Positions 61,284 to 64,000 of a DNA stretch of 64,000 nucleotides are shown piece after piece. A model generated the notes under the pieces. It was given only the letters and a program-made list of their open reading frames with translations, ran no database searches and was not told the DNA's origin. Numbering within the stretch: position 1 is the first letter of the stretch; every line of letters begins with the position of its first letter. This DNA is from GCA-958296115 sp965222445 (lineage in GTDB: Bacteria > Chloroflexota > Dehalococcoidia > Lucifugimonadales > CAJWER01), in contig CBDCTY010000002.1 of assembly GCA_965222445.1 (NCBI GenBank), positions 1,984,001 through 2,048,000 of the forward strand, given 5' to 3'. A program made the translations under genes and the position numbers.

Positions 61284-61922
61284 CTAGCTACACCTGATGA
61301 GGGCGGTCCTGTCCTTTGTTTGCGACCGTTTCTGGCCATTCTTGAACTCGACCGATGCGTTTGCGCTTGCGTGGTATGCGTTCAGGCCACTGGCGCATGG
61401 ACCGGAGACAGAACGGCTTTGCCGCTTGGTGCTTTGCCAGTTGCCTCCGCTGCTGTCGAGCAAGTCGAAGTTGCTCCACAACTTGAAGCTCATCCTTGTC
61501 TTTTTCGTCCTGGCTTCAGCAGTACAGTCCCAGTACGCATACGACCGAACATTGGAGCCGGACTTCCAGGGTCGATTCACGGTGAGTGTGCAATCGTAGT
61601 CGTGGTGGTTGTATGCCACCGACCTGTCGCCTGCTATCTGTCTGCGAATCCGCCGAGGGAGCTGTGCCAGCGTCTCCTGGGTGAGGCTGGCGTATACTTC
61701 CGCCACCTCTGTTGGCGGAGGCTCGATGTCTCGCATGACAGGTGCCGCATTCACGAGAGGCGTTCCCGTAGTCCCCCACATGAACACGACCAGCCACTCG
61801 CCTACTTCGACCTCTAGCTCGCCCTCGGTAGGAACAGCAGGCGGCGGGTCCGCAGGACTGAAGCCCAACAGACCGAGGGTCAGTACTGCCAGAATCCCGA
61901 TAGTCAACGTTCGCTTCAACAT
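61284..61922 (-). CDS. Cassette E secreted four-cysteine protein
   Basis: 212 residues. Signal MLKRTLTIGILAVLTLGLLG then FSPADPPP. The mature part has LVVFMWGTTG, a helix (LTQETLAQLPRRIRRQIAGD), and Cys in YDCTLT, YWDCTAE, SGPCASGL and the final IRCS. Shares SGSNVRSYAYWDC and KRQSRSVSGPCASG with cassette C. RBS GACGAAGGGAGGACGTTGCG. The structured leader upstream is closest to that of cassette B, although the protein is closest to C, so leader and coding region have been reassorted. Confidence 0.8.
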   Translation of the reverse strand: MLKRTLTIGILAVLTLGLLGFSPADPPPAVPTEGELEVEVGEWLVVFMWGTTGTPLVNAAPVMRDIEPPPTEVAEVYASLTQETLAQLPRRIRRQIAGDRSVAYNHHDYDCTLTVNRPWKSGSNVRSYAYWDCTAEARTKKTRMSFKLWSNFDLLDSSGGNWQSTKRQSRSVSGPCASGLNAYHASANASVEFKNGQKRSQTKDRTALIRCS

Positions 61923-62022
61923 CGCAACGTCCTCCCTTCGTCGACTTGCGGCAGTCGCCGTCTACGGAGATGTCGCCTGAGGCCAGGGCGATATGGAGAG
62001 GCGACTACCTGTGGCTGGTAAC

Positions 62023-62064
62023 CCCTGATGGTCTCTCCGAGCGGGGGAACGCTCGGCATCAGGG
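62023..62064 (-). promoter_or_regulatory. Cassette E structured leader hairpin with small ORF
   Basis: Inner CCGAGCG/CGCTCGG within CCCTGATG...CATCAGGG. ATG 62081 follows GGAAGGAGGTGGCGT; the ORF starts MKSHSHPDAERSPARRDHQG and runs 39 residues. Confidence 0.55.
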
Positions 62065-62147
62065 TGCGAATGAGACTTCATACGCCACCTCCTTCCGAAC
62101 TCCTGTAACCATATTGACCATTGTAGGAGGCACATATCAAATGGCCG

Positions 62148-62254
62148 TGAAAAACAACCCCATTTCCATGAAAGAACCGTGAAATATCCCTGGGTTTCCA
62201 TGAAAAACACCGGGTTTCCGTGAAAGCCCTTCCCAGGGATGGCCGTGATAGAAT
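62148..62254 (+). promoter_or_regulatory. Cassette E TGAAA array and promoter
   Basis: TGAAA at 62148, 62169, 62180, 62201 and 62221 (spacings 21, 11, 21, 20), TAGAAT at 62249-62254 toward the second PNPOx-amidase pair, and TACAAT on the minus strand near 62120-62125. Confidence 0.75.
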
Positions 62255-62310
62255 GCCGGACGCTCCCATCCCCCGCTCTCGGATACCAGAGCGCAACACG
62301 GAGGAGTGAC

Positions 62311-62757
62311 ATGCCCGGACTGACGCCCGAACAGGTCGACGAGCTGCTTGCCGGTCCCATCATTGCCAGGCTGGCGACGGTGAAGCCCGACGGTGCGCCG
62401 TACGTCGTCCCCGTATGGGAGTACTGGGAGGAGGGCGCGATGTACATTATCCCCCGGGAGAGGTCCGCCTTCATGGAGTACATCAAGAACGAGCCGCGCG
62501 TGGCCGTTTCGTGCGCCGACGACGTGGACCCCGACCACCCGCGCGTCCTGATCGAGGGGACCGCCGAGATCGTGGAGGGGCCGGTGAAGATGGCCGGGCG
62601 CACCTTGGAGATCGCCAGGGAGATGGTCGTCAGGTACGCGGGCGAGCCCGGCCTGGCATACCTTGAGTCGACGATCGACAATCCGCGCTACCTGCTGCGG
62701 ATCAGGCCGGACAAGATGACCACCTGGGCCAAGGGCTGGCACCCCAGGTACGGCTAG
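62311..62757 (+). CDS. PNPOx-like (FMN/F420-type split barrel) protein, copy 2
   Basis: 148 residues, differing from copy 1 by roughly ten substitutions (for example YIKNEPRVAVSC, LIEGTAEIVEGP, LLRIRPDKMTT). Same start region, RBS (ACGGAGGAGTGAC) and 5' leader from the TGAAA array. Here the downstream amidase is full, so this is the intact copy of the operon. Likely an FMN- or F420-binding reductase or oxidase; substrate not predictable. Confidence 0.9.
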   Translation: MPGLTPEQVDELLAGPIIARLATVKPDGAPYVVPVWEYWEEGAMYIIPRERSAFMEYIKNEPRVAVSCADDVDPDHPRVLIEGTAEIVEGPVKMAGRTLEIAREMVVRYAGEPGLAYLESTIDNPRYLLRIRPDKMTTWAKGWHPRYG

Positions 62758-62766
62758 GAGCCAAGC

Positions 62767-64000
62767 ATGAGCGAAGAAATCCTGTCGTATGACGCGGTCG
62801 GGCTCGCGGAGGGCATCCGGGACAGGCGTTTCTCGCCGGTCGAGGTGCTGACCGCGTGCCTGAAGCGAATCGACGCCCTCAACCCCAGGCTGAACGCGGT
62901 CGTGACCATGGTGGATGGAGCCATGGAGCGTTCCCGGCAGGCAGAGGCCGCCATCATGCGCGGGGAGTCGTGGGGCCCACTCCACGGCGTCCCGTTCACC
63001 ATCAAGGACTGCATCGACACGGCTGGCATCAGGACGACGGGCGGCTCGCTGATCTTCGCCGACAACGTGCCAGACGAGAATGCGACCGTCGTCAAGCGCC
63101 TCCTGGGCGCGGGCGGCGTGATGATGGCAAAGACGAACCTGCCCGAGTTCGCCCTGTGGTGGGAGACGGGCAATCGTATCTTCGGCAGGACGAACAACCC
63201 GTGGGACGAGAGCCGCACGACCGGCGGCTCCAGCGGCGGAGAAGCGGCGGCCGTGTCGAGCGGCATGTCTCCCCTGGGCATAGGCAGCGACGTGGGTGGC
63301 TCCATAAGGCAGCCAGCGGGTCATTGCGGAGTGGTCGGCCTGAAGGCCACTCACGGGCGCATCCCCCTGACGGGACACTGGCCGGACGTGCTGCTGCGCT
63401 ACATGCACGTGGGGCCGCTCACCAGGACGGTACGCGACGCCGCCCTGGCGCTCGGCGTGCTATCGGGCGCGGACGGCGCAGATCCGTACGCGATCCCCGT
63501 GCCGCCACCCGACATCGACGTGGACGGGCCGCTCGAAGAGCTGCGAATCGGCTGGTGCGGCGAGGGGCCCTTTGCGCCCGTGGCCGCCGAGGTGCGGGAG
63601 ACCGTCGAGCGCGCGGCAAAGACGTTCGATGGCATGGGCCACCGCGTCGAGGAGACCTCTCTGGACTCGTGGAACGAGCTGTCCGGTCAGGCCATCTCGG
63701 ACGCGGTCTACGCCGCGGAGGGCCGCCATTGGCTCGCGCCGATAGTGGACGGCAAGGAGGACTTGCTGGCGCCGCCTATCGTCAGGCGCCTCTCAGCCCC
63801 CGCGCCGTCCATGGGGGAGTACCAGGAGGCGGTGGCAGCCTGCGAGCTGCTGCGCCAGGACGCGGCGAGGCTGTTCGCGTCCTACGACCTGCTCCTCTGC
63901 CCGACCACACCCCTGCCCGCCCATCCCCACGACTCGGCCAAGCTCGACATCGACGGGCAGGAGGTCGTCGGGCGGAATGCCCTGAGGGCCACGATCCCAT
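62767..64000 (+). CDS. Amidase signature family hydrolase (3' end outside window)
   Basis: At least 411 residues, running off the window. The Ser-cisSer-Lys triad is visible: Lys80 in GVPFTIKDCID, Ser155 in TTGGSSGGE and nucleophile Ser179 in GSDVGGSIRQPAG. The usual length is 450-500, so about 50-80 residues are missing. Hydrolyses a carboxamide to acid plus ammonia. It is close in layout to GatA but lacks gatC/gatB neighbours. ATG 62767 starts 9 bp after the PNPOx stop, so the two are one operon under the TGAAA promoter. Confidence 0.95.
   Translation, partial: MSEEILSYDAVGLAEGIRDRRFSPVEVLTACLKRIDALNPRLNAVVTMVDGAMERSRQAEAAIMRGESWGPLHGVPFTIKDCIDTAGIRTTGGSLIFADNVPDENATVVKRLLGAGGVMMAKTNLPEFALWWETGNRIFGRTNNPWDESRTTGGSSGGEAAAVSSGMSPLGIGSDVGGSIRQPAGHCGVVGLKATHGRIPLTGHWPDVLLRYMHVGPLTRTVRDAALALGVLSGADGADPYAIPVPPPDIDVDGPLEELRIGWCGEGPFAPVAAEVRETVERAAKTFDGMGHRVEETSLDSWNELSGQAISDAVYAAEGRHWLAPIVDGKEDLLAPPIVRRLSAPAPSMGEYQEAVAACELLRQDAARLFASYDLLLCPTTPLPAHPHDSAKLDIDGQEVVGRNALRATIP

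Noticed and set aside
58847..62757. Calling the PNPOx-like genes pdxH
   Set aside because: At 148 residues they lack the C-terminal PNPOx dimerisation domain and PLP-binding residues of PdxH; only the general split-barrel family is supported.

Overview
GENERAL. The window is a GC-rich bacterial chromosome segment. NuoM and NuoN of respiratory complex I, lipoprotein solute-binding proteins with Ala/Pro-rich linkers, GH172-like (DUF2961), SMP-30, penicillin-acylase and PNPOx-amidase genes, plus heavy loads of dispersed palindromes, suggest a Chloroflexota genome of the Dehalococcoidia/SAR202 type. That is inference from gene style, not from a marker tree. I see no rRNA, tRNA or cas gene.

LAYOUT. 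0-3.4 kb: the end of nuoM and all of nuoN, split by a 475-bp repeat-rich insertion. 3.4-8.3 kb: tandem Nudix protein, small membrane protein, large anchored metalloprotease. 8.3-16.6 kb: remnants (HAD, enolase superfamily), then MFS transporter + penicillin-acylase-type hydrolase, a dead REP-associated transposase, a PanE-like reductase, an alpha/alpha-toroid protein and a HicB-like protein. 16.7-18.3 kb: IS4/IS701-like element, itself interrupted by a MITE and by a 24-nt palindrome. 18.8-25.2 kb: decaying DNA with a frameshifted cadherin-like surface protein, fragments of a response regulator and of glycan-active proteins, and a frameshifted DUF2961 gene. 25.4-30.2 kb: oligopeptide-type ABC permeases and binding protein. 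30.5-32.0 kb: dead ISNCY-like element. 32.2-36.1 kb: three near-identical tandem genes of unknown function. 36.6-39.7 kb: a retropepsin-like protease gene cut by both a MITE and an IS1380 element. 40-48.8 kb: SMP-30, a second binding protein, VapBC, GNAT, two related putative glycosidases and a receiver-like protein. 48.9-64 kb: a repeated cassette region.

THE CASSETTE REGION (about 48.9-62.8 kb) is the most unusual part. Five copies (A-E) of a divergent control region carry an ordered array of TGAAA half-sites spaced 11, 21, 11, 21 and 20-22 bp. Toward the minus strand each copy leads through a structured leader, with covarying hairpin pairs and a small upstream ORF, into a secreted protein starting MLKRTLT. 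In four copies this protein is about 205-215 residues with four conserved cysteines; in copy A only the signal peptide remains. In copies A, B, D and E a strong hairpin and a second small membrane-anchored protein follow; in C the hairpin is followed by the convergent sensor-kinase gene. Toward the plus strand a TAGAAT -10 box in B-E drives, respectively: a one-piece PAS-histidine kinase-receiver-winged-helix protein; an internally deleted paralogue keeping mainly the DNA-binding domain; and two PNPOx-amidase pairs, the first with a truncated amidase. The 11-bp direct repeats match how OmpR/PhoB-type regulators bind, so the fused kinase/regulator at 52.6 kb may control itself and all cassettes. 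This is inference but testable.

MOBILE DNA. Several insertions can be reversed on paper to restore perfect reading frames. Elements seen: a 100-bp MITE (two copies, TAA duplication), MITEs of 191 and 137 bp with CAGGGCCTTTCC ends (9-bp duplications), a 144-bp MITE (TTA duplication), an 88-bp MITE, and 24-25-nt palindromes starting AGCCTG that have jumped into transposase genes and into other repeats.
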